A stretch of 41,956 nucleotides of DNA from Bacillota bacterium (GTDB lineage: Bacteria; Bacillota; Bacilli; Alicyclobacillales; SLC66): assembly GCA_021821055.1 (NCBI GenBank), contig JAKACX010000016.1, positions 1-41,956 on the forward strand. The letters run 5' to 3'. A program made the position numbers and the translations under genes. The notes beneath the pieces were generated by a model that worked only from the letters and a program-made list of their open reading frames with translations, did no database searches and was not told the origin of the DNA. Shown here piece after piece: positions 8,787-17,485 of the stretch (position 1 is its first letter; every line of letters begins with the position of its first letter).

Positions 8787-8887
8787 GTGAACACCTCCCG
8801 CCGCACAGGCATCATGCCCGCCCCGCGAACGGCGCCTCATCAGAGAGACCGGCGTCGCGACAGCACGACCCTGTCTTGCGCGGCCAT

Positions 8888-10882
8888 TCAGTAAGCCCGG
8901 AAAATGCGCAGGACCTGTTCCGTTATACTGACTGGCAGAATGAACAACAGCACTCCATCGCCCGCTTGCAGGCGCGTCTGTCCATTGGGGACAACGACTT
9001 CCCCCTCCCGTTCGATGGACACCACTACGACGCCTCTTGGAAAATGGAGTTCAGCGAGCGTCTTGTCGACCGCCTGACTCTGTGACGTGAGGCGCACCGA
9101 GGTGAGCTGTCCCGGTTCGCTCAACTCCCGCTGGACTTGGCGTATTCTCGCACTGAGCGTGGTGGAGTGCAGAGTGGATGCGTTGTAGGAGCGAACAACA
9201 TCGCGTTGCGTCAATACCCCCTCCACTTGGCCGGTGCGCTCATCAACGACGGGCAAGAGATCCACTTCGTGCAGGCTAAAGAGACGCAGCGCGTCCTCCA
9301 GGTTCTGGTCCGGGTGCACCGTCGGGGTGCTCGCAGGTAACAGGTCGGTGATCGGCGCCGTGAGATCGCCAAGATCCAGCTTCTCGCGAAGGTCCGACAG
9401 GGAGAGCACCCCTGCCAGCCGTCCCTCGGCGCTCGTGACAATCACTTCGTGATCGCGGGCTATGCTCAAGGTGTGGAACGCATTCTCCACCGTGTCGGCC
9501 GCGGTCAAAGAAATCTGCAGCGGTTCCATGGCCGTGCGCACCTGAATCCGTTCCGTGGGCCGCACTTCATTGCCGCTCAGGATGCGGATCCCACGGCGCG
9601 TCAGTTTCACGGTGTACATGGAATCGCGGGAGACCACGCCGTGCACGACGTAGGCCGTGACACATGCGGCCATGACCACGGGCGTCAGTTGATAATCGCC
9701 CGTCACCTCGAGCAGGATGGTGATGGCGACAAATGGCGCCTGCGCCGCAGCCGCGAAGATTGCGCCCATTCCTGCGATGGCGTAAATCTGCGGATGCGGT
9801 ATGAGACCAGGAACAAGCTTTTGCAGCCCTTCGCCAAACACGCCGCCGACCATGGAACCAAGAAAGAGAGACGGTGCGAAAACCCCGCCCGAGCCCCCCG
9901 AACCTACCGTAATCAACGTCGCCATGTACTTGAATAGGAACAAAATGAGCAGCAGCCCGATGGCCAATTGTCCGGAGAGAGCGGCATGAATGCTTGCGTA
10001 GCCCACACCGAGCACCTGTGGAAACGCCAGTCCCAGAGCGCCAACCGCCAGGCCGCCAACGGATGTCTTGACCCAAAAGGGAGCCTGCCAACTGTGCAGG
10101 ACATCTTCGATCCACGTCAACCCGCGGGAATAGGCGAGTCCGAGAAAGCCCGCAATCGCGCCGAGAATGATCATAAACAGAAGGGCAATCGGGTGCATCA
10201 CATGGAAGGGCGCTGTCTGCAGGGGCGGTTGACTGCCCATGATCGCATCAAATACGGTGGCGCCAGTCACGGCTGAGAGGAAGACGGGCATGATTGCGCC
10301 CATGGAGTAACTGCCGAGGATCACCTCCAGCCCGAAAAAACCGCCCGCAATTGGGGCGTTGAATGTCGCGGCGATGCCGGCGGCCGAACCGCAGGCAAGC
10401 AGGAGCGAAGTGTATTTATCCGAAAGACGCAGGGCCTGTCCCACAATGGAACCAAAGGCGCCGCCGATCAGGGCGATGGGACCCTCGCGACCGACCGAAC
10501 CACCGGCGCCGATCGTGATCGCTGGAGCCAGGATACCGAAAAAAGCGACACGCGGGCGGACTTTGCCGCCGCGCAAGGCGAGTGATTCGAGAATCTGCGG
10601 AACCCCGTGCCCTTTGACTTCCCTGGCAAAATAGTGAGTGATGAATCCCACGATGGTGAGTCCGACCGCCGGAATCAACGCGCGCAGTGGAGACAGTTCG
10701 AAGTGTCCGCCGTGGAACACAGTATAAAAAATGTGGATGAGATCGCGGAAGATAATGGCTCCGACTCCCCCGATGACCCCGATGATCAGAGACAGCAGAC
10801 CGACGACAATCGGCTCGCGATAGGGACTCGACAACTGCGTGGACAGACGCGTGCGCCACGTGTTGGACAAAGGCTGAATCAT
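8888..10882 (-). CDS. ClC-type chloride channel/antiporter with CBS pair and C-terminal RCK_C (TrkA-C) domain
   Basis: The 664-residue protein opens with a ClC membrane core (about 20-430). It has the selectivity motifs GHGVP, GAGGSVGREGPIALIGG (containing the gating glutamate of GREGP) and GSGGSGGVFAPSLFLGSMVGG. Two CBS repeats follow (about 445-570, TAMEPLQISL and ITDLLPASTP). The tail (about 590-664, ending in an AGDGVLLFILP motif) matches the TrkA-C/RCK_C fold that binds small ligands in ion channels. It would move chloride, possibly in exchange for protons, with nucleotide gating through the CBS pair. The ATG at 10882 is preceded by GGAGG nine bases upstream. It is divergent from the germination operon and read from its own extended -10 promoter. 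Confidence 0.92.
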   Translation of the reverse strand: MIQPLSNTWRTRLSTQLSSPYREPIVVGLLSLIIGVIGGVGAIIFRDLIHIFYTVFHGGHFELSPLRALIPAVGLTIVGFITHYFAREVKGHGVPQILESLALRGGKVRPRVAFFGILAPAITIGAGGSVGREGPIALIGGAFGSIVGQALRLSDKYTSLLLACGSAAGIAATFNAPIAGGFFGLEVILGSYSMGAIMPVFLSAVTGATVFDAIMGSQPPLQTAPFHVMHPIALLFMIILGAIAGFLGLAYSRGLTWIEDVLHSWQAPFWVKTSVGGLAVGALGLAFPQVLGVGYASIHAALSGQLAIGLLLILFLFKYMATLITVGSGGSGGVFAPSLFLGSMVGGVFGEGLQKLVPGLIPHPQIYAIAGMGAIFAAAAQAPFVAITILLEVTGDYQLTPVVMAACVTAYVVHGVVSRDSMYTVKLTRRGIRILSGNEVRPTERIQVRTAMEPLQISLTAADTVENAFHTLSIARDHEVIVTSAEGRLAGVLSLSDLREKLDLGDLTAPITDLLPASTPTVHPDQNLEDALRLFSLHEVDLLPVVDERTGQVEGVLTQRDVVRSYNASTLHSTTLSARIRQVQRELSEPGQLTSVRLTSQSQAVDKTLAELHFPRGVVVVSIEREGEVVVPNGQTRLQAGDGVLLFILPVSITEQVLRIFRAY

Positions 10883-10925
10883 TTCCTGTTTCCTCCAAAC
10901 CTCACGTGTGGACGGTACGAGTTCC

Positions 10926-10934
10926 AGTATAGCA
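10926..10934 (-). promoter_or_regulatory. Extended -10 promoter for the ClC gene
   Basis: TGCTATACT on the minus strand is an extended -10 (TGn plus a near-consensus hexamer) located 44 bp before the ClC ATG. No good -35 is present upstream, as is usual for extended -10 promoters. A 10-bp GGGCGCGCCC palindrome lies just upstream. Confidence 0.4.
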
Positions 10935-11020
10935 CTGACGGGGGCGCGCCCTTATCTTGGATCGTCCCGTTCCACGCGGCCACGTTAAAGACGACGCCGG
11001 ATTCATGCCTGTTGCACGGC

Positions 11021-11050
11021 TGCAACTGTCTGTGGGCGCCCAGCATAGAA
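11021..11050 (+). promoter_or_regulatory. Possible sigma-G promoter of the germinant receptor operon
   Basis: TGCAAC (11021-11026), a 17-bp spacer and CATAGAA (11044-11050) partly match the forespore sigma-G pattern TGMATA / CATACTA. They sit about 55 bp before the receptor A-subunit start. GerA-type operons are known sigma-G targets, so position and family fit, but the match is imperfect. Confidence 0.3.
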
Positions 11051-11104
11051 TGGACCACCTCCGCGCACAATAGGCGGATGGCAGTCCCACGGAGGTTTGT
11101 CCGA

Positions 11105-12667
11105 ATGAAGCACCATAGGCCCCATCCCGCCAGAGGACAATCACAATTTGACGAGCAGGCCCTGATTCCCCAACTGGCCATGCCGCTTTCTGACACCGTT
11201 CAGCAAAACGAGTCTAACCTGCGCGGCATCCTCTCCGGAGCCAGTGACGCAGTCTTTCGCACAATTCGGGCAAACGGTTCCCACCCTCTCTTGGTGGTCT
11301 ACGTGGACGGGCTTGTCGACAGCAAACAACTGGAGGAGGCTGTCCTGCAGCCCTGTCTTCAGGACGAGACTCCGCGTACTCCCGGAACGGCCGAAAACGC
11401 GCTCGACCATGTCGCCGGATTGATCGCCGTTGGCGACATCAAGCGGGCGAAGACATTTGGTCACCTGGTCCATGCTCTGCTCAACGGCTCGGCAGCAGTC
11501 ATCGTGCACGGCTGCAGCGAAGCGCTGTTGGCGAACTTGCCGGGCTGGGAAACGCGGGCTATCGAGGAAGCCTCCAGCGAAAGCGGCATTCGGGGACCGC
11601 GAGAAGGCTTCACGGAATCGCTGCGGACCAACACGTCGATGATTCGGCGCCGTTTGCGCACCCCGCTCCTAAAAATGGAACTGGTCACGCTGGGCCGGAT
11701 CTCCCGGACGAATATCGTGATCACCTATGTGGACGGAGTTGTGGACAGGACCGTCTTGCAGGAGGCCAAACGTCGGATCAGCGCGATGCAGGTCGATATG
11801 GTGCTTGATTCGCATTACGTAGAGGACTTTATCGAGGATGTGTCATGGTCGCCGTTTCCGCAGGTCCTGAACACGGAACGGCCGGATGTTGTGGCCGCCT
11901 CACTGTTTGAGGGGAAAGTCGGCATCCTGGTCGATGGTTCGCCGCATACGTTGATTGTACCCATGACCCTCTGGAGCGGACTGCAATCATCGGAGGATTA
12001 CTACGAACGCAGTGTTTTTAGTTCACCCATCCGTTGGTTGCGCTATTTTCTCCTGTTTGTGGCTGTGACCATAACTCCCACGTACATCGCGCTGACCACG
12101 TTCCACCCGGAAATGCTGCCAACCAACCTGCTCCTGAACTTCGCGGCCGCCCGGGAGCCGAGTCCTGTACCGACGGCGATCGAGGCATTGGTGATGGACC
12201 TGCTCTTCGAAGGACTGCGCGAGGCGGGCGTCCGCCTTCCGCGCAATGTCGGGCCAGCCGTCAGCATCGTCGGCGGACTTGTGCTCGGCCAGGCTGCCGT
12301 GGACGCCGGCATCGTCTCGGCTCCGGTGGTCATCGTGGTGGCGGCGTCCGGCGTGGCTTCCTTCACCATTCCCCGCTACAGTTTCAGTTTCTCCTTTCGC
12401 CTGCTTCGCTTCCCCGTGTTGCTGTTGGCGTCGGTGCTCGGACTGTACGGCATCACGGTGTCTTTCCTCGCCATTCTCATTCATCAGGTCAATCTGGAGT
12501 CGTTCGGCGTCCCCTACATGTCCCCTGTCGCACCGTGGTCACCCGGACGATGGAGAGATGTGATTCTGCCCAGCGCCAGACGATCCTCCATGGTTGATAC
12601 GGCCATCCCGGATGTGCCTTCCGGATCGACGGCAGTTCACCCGAATGAGCGCGGGGATCATGAATGA
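11105..12667 (+). CDS. Spore germination receptor A subunit (GerA/GerKA family)
   Basis: This 520-residue protein has the GerAA layout. A soluble N-terminal region (LLVVYVDGLVDSKQLEEAV, then ISRTNIVITYVDGVVD) precedes a membrane domain with about five helices starting at WLRYFLLFVAVTITPTYIAL. The GerA hallmark FEGLREAGVRLPRNVGPAVS is present, as is GGLVLGQAAVDAGIVS. It sits in the spore inner membrane and, with the B and C subunits, detects a nutrient germinant. The ATG at 11105 has GGAGG ten bases upstream, which decides it over the in-frame ATG at 11078. It overlaps the C-subunit gene by 4 bp. Confidence 0.95.
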   Translation: MKHHRPHPARGQSQFDEQALIPQLAMPLSDTVQQNESNLRGILSGASDAVFRTIRANGSHPLLVVYVDGLVDSKQLEEAVLQPCLQDETPRTPGTAENALDHVAGLIAVGDIKRAKTFGHLVHALLNGSAAVIVHGCSEALLANLPGWETRAIEEASSESGIRGPREGFTESLRTNTSMIRRRLRTPLLKMELVTLGRISRTNIVITYVDGVVDRTVLQEAKRRISAMQVDMVLDSHYVEDFIEDVSWSPFPQVLNTERPDVVAASLFEGKVGILVDGSPHTLIVPMTLWSGLQSSEDYYERSVFSSPIRWLRYFLLFVAVTITPTYIALTTFHPEMLPTNLLLNFAAAREPSPVPTAIEALVMDLLFEGLREAGVRLPRNVGPAVSIVGGLVLGQAAVDAGIVSAPVVIVVAASGVASFTIPRYSFSFSFRLLRFPVLLLASVLGLYGITVSFLAILIHQVNLESFGVPYMSPVAPWSPGRWRDVILPSARRSSMVDTAIPDVPSGSTAVHPNERGDHE

Positions 12668-13854
12668 TGAAGCGCTCAGGTGGGTTGATCCTGGCGATTG
12701 CGGCTGGCCTGTGTCTGTCCGGGTGTTGGGACCAGACGGAATTGAACGATCGCGCCATCGTCGTGGGCAGTGGATTGGACTGGCGCGACCGCGCGCCGTC
12801 CATCATCGTCACGGAGCAAATCGTGCTGCCGCAAGGCGTCAGTGCCAAATCGGCCTTGTCGCAAAACTCGATTGCCGTGTCCGCCTCTGGGACTGGCGTA
12901 TTGAATGCGATGAACAAGATCCAAAGCTATCTCTCACGAAAGAATTTCATCAGCCATCGCCGCGTCTTTTTCGTCGGCGAGGCCATGGCGAAGCACGGTC
13001 TCCTGAATGTTCTCGATGAGATGACCCGCAACCCTGACGTGCGGCTCCGCTCGGATGCTTTCGTTGTCCGGGACGCCACCGCGCAAGACGTCCTGAGACT
13101 GCGCTCTCCGCTCGAGAAGATACCGAGTCTGGGCGCCGTGCGCAGTCGTCATTTACTCGGAGCCGCAACAGGCACATCGTTTCTGGATTTTCTCATTGCC
13201 GCGGCCGATGAGACCGACTTTGCCACCCTCCCCGTTGTGCGAGTGCGGCAGGAGGGTCTCATCCTGGGCCAGCGCGAGGAAGACATCCTCCAGTTCATCG
13301 GCCGGGCCGTCTTTAGCAAAGACCTGCGGCTCATTGACTACCTGACCGTGAATGAAGCAACCTACCGCCTCTGGGTCCTGGGCGTGCTGAAATCCACAAC
13401 CCTGACCGTGCCGCTTCCGAGAAACAGCGGAGAGATGGCGGTGGACGTCAGGAGGTTCCGCTCCAAAGTCATGGTCAACTGGACCACCGGCATCCCGAAC
13501 TTTGACATCCGTCTGATGGCGGCAGGGTCTGTCATCGAAAATCCGACCACACTTGATCTGAAAAAACAGACGATCGTGAAAAAGGTCGAACAGGCTATGG
13601 GAGCAACGATCGCGCGACGCACCTGGAAAATGATTCACAAGGTCCAGACGCGCGACCACGCGGACATTTTCCAGTTTGGCCACGATGTCCTTCGTCGCTA
13701 TCCCGGGCGATGGAACACCGTGAAAAAGGATTGGCCCGCCATCTTTTCCGCAGCCAACGTGACCGTCCATTGCGACATTGCCCTTCTGACAACGGGCGTG
13801 ACCGGGCGCTCCCCGCATCTGAATCCACAGCAATTCGACCAATCGGGGTGGTGA
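12664..13854 (+). CDS. Spore germination receptor C subunit, lipoprotein (Ger(x)C family)
   Basis: This 396-residue lipoprotein has a classic signal peptide and lipobox, LCLSGC, directly followed by the WDQTELNDRAIVVGSGLDW start typical of mature Ger(x)C proteins. It carries the family motifs FFVGEAMAKHGL and LDEMTRNPDVRLRSDAFVV. It is lipidated by Lgt and held on the outer face of the inner spore membrane as part of the germinant receptor. Start and A-subunit stop overlap (ATGA). An ATGATG pair at 12664/12667 leaves the exact start uncertain by one codon. Operon order is A-C-B rather than the A-B-C of Bacillus subtilis gerA. Confidence 0.95.
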   Translation: MMKRSGGLILAIAAGLCLSGCWDQTELNDRAIVVGSGLDWRDRAPSIIVTEQIVLPQGVSAKSALSQNSIAVSASGTGVLNAMNKIQSYLSRKNFISHRRVFFVGEAMAKHGLLNVLDEMTRNPDVRLRSDAFVVRDATAQDVLRLRSPLEKIPSLGAVRSRHLLGAATGTSFLDFLIAAADETDFATLPVVRVRQEGLILGQREEDILQFIGRAVFSKDLRLIDYLTVNEATYRLWVLGVLKSTTLTVPLPRNSGEMAVDVRRFRSKVMVNWTTGIPNFDIRLMAAGSVIENPTTLDLKKQTIVKKVEQAMGATIARRTWKMIHKVQTRDHADIFQFGHDVLRRYPGRWNTVKKDWPAIFSAANVTVHCDIALLTTGVTGRSPHLNPQQFDQSGW

Positions 13855-13858
13855 TCCG

Positions 13859-14989
13859 ATGAAAAGGATGCCTGGCGTACAGTTGTTCTGGCTCGTCTCC
13901 TCCTTCGACTTGGGCATGGCGCTGTTCATCGTACTGGCGCCGTCCATCAAGACCGCCCATCGTGACGCATGGCTGTCAACCGTGCTGGCGACCGCCGCCA
14001 GCGCTTTGATGACCTACCTGGTCGTGCGTGTGAGCCGCCGCTATCCGGATCTCACGCTGATCGACTACGCCCAGGTGATTCTCGGCACATGGCCCGGACG
14101 GCTTGTTGCCCTGCTCACGGTGCTGCAATGGACGGTGGTGGACGGCGTCATCATCCGGCAGACCATCGACGTGATCATCACATCCACCTATCACCGGACA
14201 CCAATGTGGATATTCGCCGCGACGATTACCGCGTTGGCGATTTACGCACTGTATCATCGGGGCCTGCAATCGCTCAGTCGAATCACCTTGATGCTTGGCC
14301 CGATTGCCCTGGTGGCGCTTGCGGGGACGATAGCCGTAAATATATCGAGCATTCACTTCGAGAGACTGCTGCCCGTGTATGCGTCCACCGGACCTGCCAC
14401 GATCCTTGCGGGCGCCCTGCCCTCATTTGGATTTCTCGCGCAAGCCGTACTGGTGGGGATGTTTGCGCCAATGATAGAGCATCCGCAGCGCATGGGCCGC
14501 TATGTGGTCGGCGGCGTCGTCGTGTCGGGCGTCGTTCTCACCATAGCCGTGGTGATGGTTGTGGGAATGTTTGGCCCGGACCTGCCCGCACAGATGTGGA
14601 ATCCGTTTCTGGACGCCATCCGCTACATTTCGATTGCGGAGTTGCTCGAGAAGCTGGATGCCGTGATCGTGCTCGCCTGGTTTATGAGCGCGTTTGTTCG
14701 TGTCACGGTATTTTTGTACGTTTCCGCCTATGGATGGGCCCGGTTGCTCCATATCAAGAACTGGCGCACGCTGCTGTGGGTAATCGGGACGTTCGACATG
14801 GTATTGGCGTTGTGGCCGCACAATATCGTTTCGACGTTTGTCACGTACGTGCAGGTGGTCCATCAGCCATGGGCCATACCCATCGTGTTGGTCGCGACGC
14901 CTCTGCTGTTGTGGACCGTGTCCGCCATTCGGGACTGGCTGGGCAGGGACGAGAGACGGGGCAAACGACAGCGTCGCAGTCGGCAATGA
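13859..14989 (+). CDS. Spore germination receptor B subunit (GerAB-type permease)
   Basis: This 376-residue integral membrane protein has about ten helices and belongs to the spore germination branch of the amino acid/polyamine permeases. Typical features are the start MPGVQLFWLVSSFDLG, SRRYPDLTLIDYAQVILGTWPGR near residue 55, and the length. GerB subunits bind the germinant and form the channel-like part of the receptor in the spore inner membrane. It begins 4 bp after the C-subunit stop and completes the operon. The germinant cannot be predicted from sequence alone. Confidence 0.94.
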   Translation: MKRMPGVQLFWLVSSFDLGMALFIVLAPSIKTAHRDAWLSTVLATAASALMTYLVVRVSRRYPDLTLIDYAQVILGTWPGRLVALLTVLQWTVVDGVIIRQTIDVIITSTYHRTPMWIFAATITALAIYALYHRGLQSLSRITLMLGPIALVALAGTIAVNISSIHFERLLPVYASTGPATILAGALPSFGFLAQAVLVGMFAPMIEHPQRMGRYVVGGVVVSGVVLTIAVVMVVGMFGPDLPAQMWNPFLDAIRYISIAELLEKLDAVIVLAWFMSAFVRVTVFLYVSAYGWARLLHIKNWRTLLWVIGTFDMVLALWPHNIVSTFVTYVQVVHQPWAIPIVLVATPLLLWTVSAIRDWLGRDERRGKRQRRSRQ

Positions 14990-15001
14990 CCGCAAATGGG
15001 A

Positions 15002-15030
15002 TTGCCGTCCAGTCATAAATATGGCATAAT
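15002..15030 (+). promoter_or_regulatory. Candidate promoter of the DUF3311-symporter operon
   Basis: TTGCCG (15002-15007), a 17-bp spacer and CATAAT (15025-15030) lie in the short gap after the germination operon. Initiation near 15037 would give a leader of about 50 nt to the ATG at 15087. Confidence 0.4.
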
Positions 15031-15086
15031 TCAACTAATTGATAAGCTTCATGCTTGTCAGTTCTTGTGGAGAGGAGGGGTCAATC

Positions 15087-15284
15087 ATGGACAGAACAAC
15101 CAACAGGCGAAGCCGCTGGTGGAATCTGCTGCTTTTCATACCGTGGGTGGCGGTGCTGTGGGTCCCGTTCTATGCGACAGCGACACCGACCATCGGCGGT
15201 TTCCCGTTTTTCTACTTCTATCAATTCATCTGGATCGTGATCTCGGCGCTGCTGACCGCCACGGTCTACTGGATATTCAAGTAG
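15087..15284 (+). CDS. DUF3311 small membrane protein, symporter partner
   Basis: This 65-residue protein has two hydrophobic helices, WWNLLLFIPWVAVLWVPFY and FYFYQFIWIVISALLTATVY, the standard DUF3311 layout. The ATG at 15087 lies six bases after a strong GGAGGGG, so an earlier in-frame start at 15039 is unlikely. DUF3311 genes commonly precede an SSS-family symporter, as here, and are thought to be a small accessory subunit of the transporter. Its function is not established independently. Confidence 0.88.
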   Translation: MDRTTNRRSRWWNLLLFIPWVAVLWVPFYATATPTIGGFPFFYFYQFIWIVISALLTATVYWIFK

Positions 15285-15360
15285 TTTTGACCGCGCTGAA
15301 ATCGCTTTCTTGCCGCCGTTCGCATCACCGGCTGTCAGGGGAACTCGGGGAGGGCTGATT

Positions 15361-16881
15361 GTGGTTCATTGGACTACGTTGATTGTGTTTACTGTCCTAT
15401 TCCTATTTGTCACTGTTGTGGGTTTTGTCGCGTCCAAGTGGCGGCAGGGCGATCTGGGAATGTTGAGCGAGTGGGGGCTCGGCGGCCGTCGTTTCGGAAC
15501 AGTGATCACGTGGTTTTTGCTTGGCGGGGATCTGTACACGGCGTATACGTTTATCGCGGTTCCGGCGCTGGTGTTTGCTTCCGGAGCGCTGGGCTTTTTC
15601 GCGTTGCCCTACACCCTGATGGTCTTTCCCATCCTGTTCTTGGTGATGCCCCGCCTGTGGTCGGTGGCGAAAAAACACGGATACATCACAGCGGCCGATT
15701 TTGTCAAAGGACGGTACGAATCAGGAGGTCTGGCACTGGCGGTGGCCGTTACGGGCGTACTCGCGACATTGCCCTATATCGCGCTGCAGTTGATCGGCAT
15801 GCAGGCGGTGCTGGGGTCCATGGGCCTGCAGGGCAACCTGCCTCTGATCATCGCATTTGTCATTCTCGCCGCGTACGACTACAAGAGCGGTCTGCGCGCG
15901 CCAGCGCTCATCGCGGTGGTCAAAGATTCGCTCATCTATATCACGGTGATCGTGGCGGTGATCGTGATCCCGGCCCGGCTCGGCGGCTTTGGCCATATCT
16001 TTCAGGTGGCGGCTGCGGCGCTCCCGACGCATACCCCGCCCGGAACCCTGATTATCGGGCCCAAGGGGTATACGGCGTATGCAACGCTGGCGCTCGGTTC
16101 AACGCTGGCGCTGCTGCTGTATCCACATTCGATTACGGGAGTGCTCGGTTCGAGCGGACGCAACGTGATCAAACGCAATGCGGCCTTGTTGCCCGTCTAT
16201 TCCATCATGCTGGGCTTTCTGGCCCTGCTAGGGTACATGGCCCTGGCGGCCGGTCTTCATCCCGCATCGGCGACAGACGCAGTGCCGCTCCTCTTTTTGA
16301 AAGAGTTCCCATCCTGGTTTGTCGGCGTCGCTTTTGCCGCGATCGCGATCGGCGCGCTTGTACCGGCGGCCATCATGTCGATTGCCGCCTCCAATCTGTT
16401 CACGCGCAACGTCTACCGCGAGTATATCCGTCCGCAGTGCACGGACAAGGATCAGGCGCGCGTAGCGAAGATCACGAGCCTCGTGGTCAAATTGGGCGCG
16501 CTCGTGTTTGTTCTCGGATTGCCCGCCACGATGGCGATCTACCTGCAGACACTCGGCGGCATCTGGATTCTGCAGACGCTGCCCGCCGTCGTGGTCGGAC
16601 TCTATACGCGTTGGTTTCATCGCCGGGGATTGCTGCTCGGCTGGTTGGCAGGCATGCTCGTGGGCACCGGGATGGCGTGGGCGGAAGCGTTCAAGACATC
16701 GGTCTATCCGCTGCATCTGGGCGGGTTGGTGATTCCTGGTTACGCAGCTGTGTGGGCGCTCATCGCGAACTTTGCGGTGGCGGCTGTCGTCACGGTGATC
16801 ATGAATGCAGCGGGCGTGGCAAAAGGGAATGACGGCACGGCGGAAGTGGATTATGAGGATTCCGCGATGCCATCCCTTTAA
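15361..16881 (+). CDS. Sodium:solute symporter, MctP-like (SSS family)
   Basis: This 506-residue permease has about 13 helices. SSS features include SEWGLGGRRFGTVITWFLLGGDLYTAYTF in the first third (residues about 37-65), AADFVKGRYES after the third helix, and conserved small-residue helices such as ALVPAAIMSIAASNLFTRNVY. Together with the preceding DUF3311 gene it resembles the MctP/YhjB group, which takes up monocarboxylates (lactate, pyruvate) or related organic acids with sodium. The substrate is inferred. The start is taken as GTG at 15361, six bases after GGGGAGGG. An upstream in-frame codon at 15310 would add an unlikely N-terminal extension. Confidence 0.9.
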   Translation: MVHWTTLIVFTVLFLFVTVVGFVASKWRQGDLGMLSEWGLGGRRFGTVITWFLLGGDLYTAYTFIAVPALVFASGALGFFALPYTLMVFPILFLVMPRLWSVAKKHGYITAADFVKGRYESGGLALAVAVTGVLATLPYIALQLIGMQAVLGSMGLQGNLPLIIAFVILAAYDYKSGLRAPALIAVVKDSLIYITVIVAVIVIPARLGGFGHIFQVAAAALPTHTPPGTLIIGPKGYTAYATLALGSTLALLLYPHSITGVLGSSGRNVIKRNAALLPVYSIMLGFLALLGYMALAAGLHPASATDAVPLLFLKEFPSWFVGVAFAAIAIGALVPAAIMSIAASNLFTRNVYREYIRPQCTDKDQARVAKITSLVVKLGALVFVLGLPATMAIYLQTLGGIWILQTLPAVVVGLYTRWFHRRGLLLGWLAGMLVGTGMAWAEAFKTSVYPLHLGGLVIPGYAAVWALIANFAVAAVVTVIMNAAGVAKGNDGTAEVDYEDSAMPSL

Positions 16882-16976
16882 ACGCTCGACCACGAGCATG
16901 CCGGCGGCGCTTGAGGTAGAATTGTTGCGCAGAGTGAGTAAAATAAGTAATAGGGAGGCGTTCGTAGTTTAAGTGG

Positions 16977-17186
16977 TTGGGGGCGCGCGGGGAGGAACGG
17001 GGGACATCTGACATTGACCTCGGCATTTTGTGCGAAGAGCCGACGGGGAGAGGCCTGATCGCGGAACTGCAGTCGGATTATGACGAATCAACGATTCCTT
17101 ATCGCGTGGAGGTCGTCGACCTGCGGACCGTGGGAGATGGGTTCCGGGCAAAGGTATTGGCGGAGGGTGTCGAATGGAGCGTGTGA
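16977..17186 (+). pseudogene. 5'-truncated MNT-type nucleotidyltransferase (antitoxin relic)
   Basis: The frame encodes GARGEERGTSDIDLGI followed by a normal-looking MNT C-terminal half. The catalytic DxD survives as SDIDLG, but the domain begins in the middle of its GSRARG motif and a TAG lies four codons upstream. A good ribosome binding site, AGGGAGG (16952-16958), remains just before the lesion, as if a segment between it and the motif had been lost. MntA-type proteins neutralise HEPN toxins by adenylylation. This copy lacks the N-terminal part and is probably inactive. It overlaps the HEPN remnant by 13 bp, the usual pairing. Confidence 0.65.
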
Positions 17187-17437
17187 GACAGAGCATCGAC
17201 ATCGCCCGGAATGCATTGCTCACGTTAGAGGAGATCTTGACGCTGGACGTCTCGTCCGACATCATTCGCGATGCCGCCATCCAGCGCTTCGAATACACAT
17301 TTGAAGCTGTTTGGAAGGCGGGCAAGCGGTTTCTGTTGGAGATCGAAGGGGTTGATGCTGGGCATGCCCGACTGCTGCGCCTGTGGGTGGACGCCATGGC
17401 CCAACGCATGCTGGAGACAGACGGACATGGTGGATGA
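17174..17437 (+). pseudogene. HEPN-family toxin / nucleotidyltransferase substrate-binding protein relic
   Basis: The N-terminal 60 residues match the HI0074-type HEPN protein (AAIQRFEYTFEAVWKAGKRFLLEIEG). The open frame then diverges. In another frame the string MVDDRIRAPG is readable just before 17460, where intact relatives have DDRNRTVH. The RxxxxH catalytic motif is therefore both shifted out of frame and mutated. The ATG at 17174 keeps a good GGAGGG site. The MNT/HEPN pair was probably a toxin-antitoxin module that has decayed. It has no obvious link to the glycosyltransferase that follows. Confidence 0.6.
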
Positions 17438-17485
17438 CCGGATTCGGGCGCCCGGTTCAAATTGACAGGTATCGAGGTTACTTGG

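Noticed and set aside
10607-11104. N-terminal extension of the GerA-type subunit
   Set aside because: It overlaps the ClC gene antisense and contains no GerA-like sequence; the ATG at 11105 has a good ribosome binding site.
16884-16897. Hairpin GCTCG-ACCA-CGAGC after the symporter gene as a terminator
   Set aside because: The stem is only five base pairs and has no U-tract.
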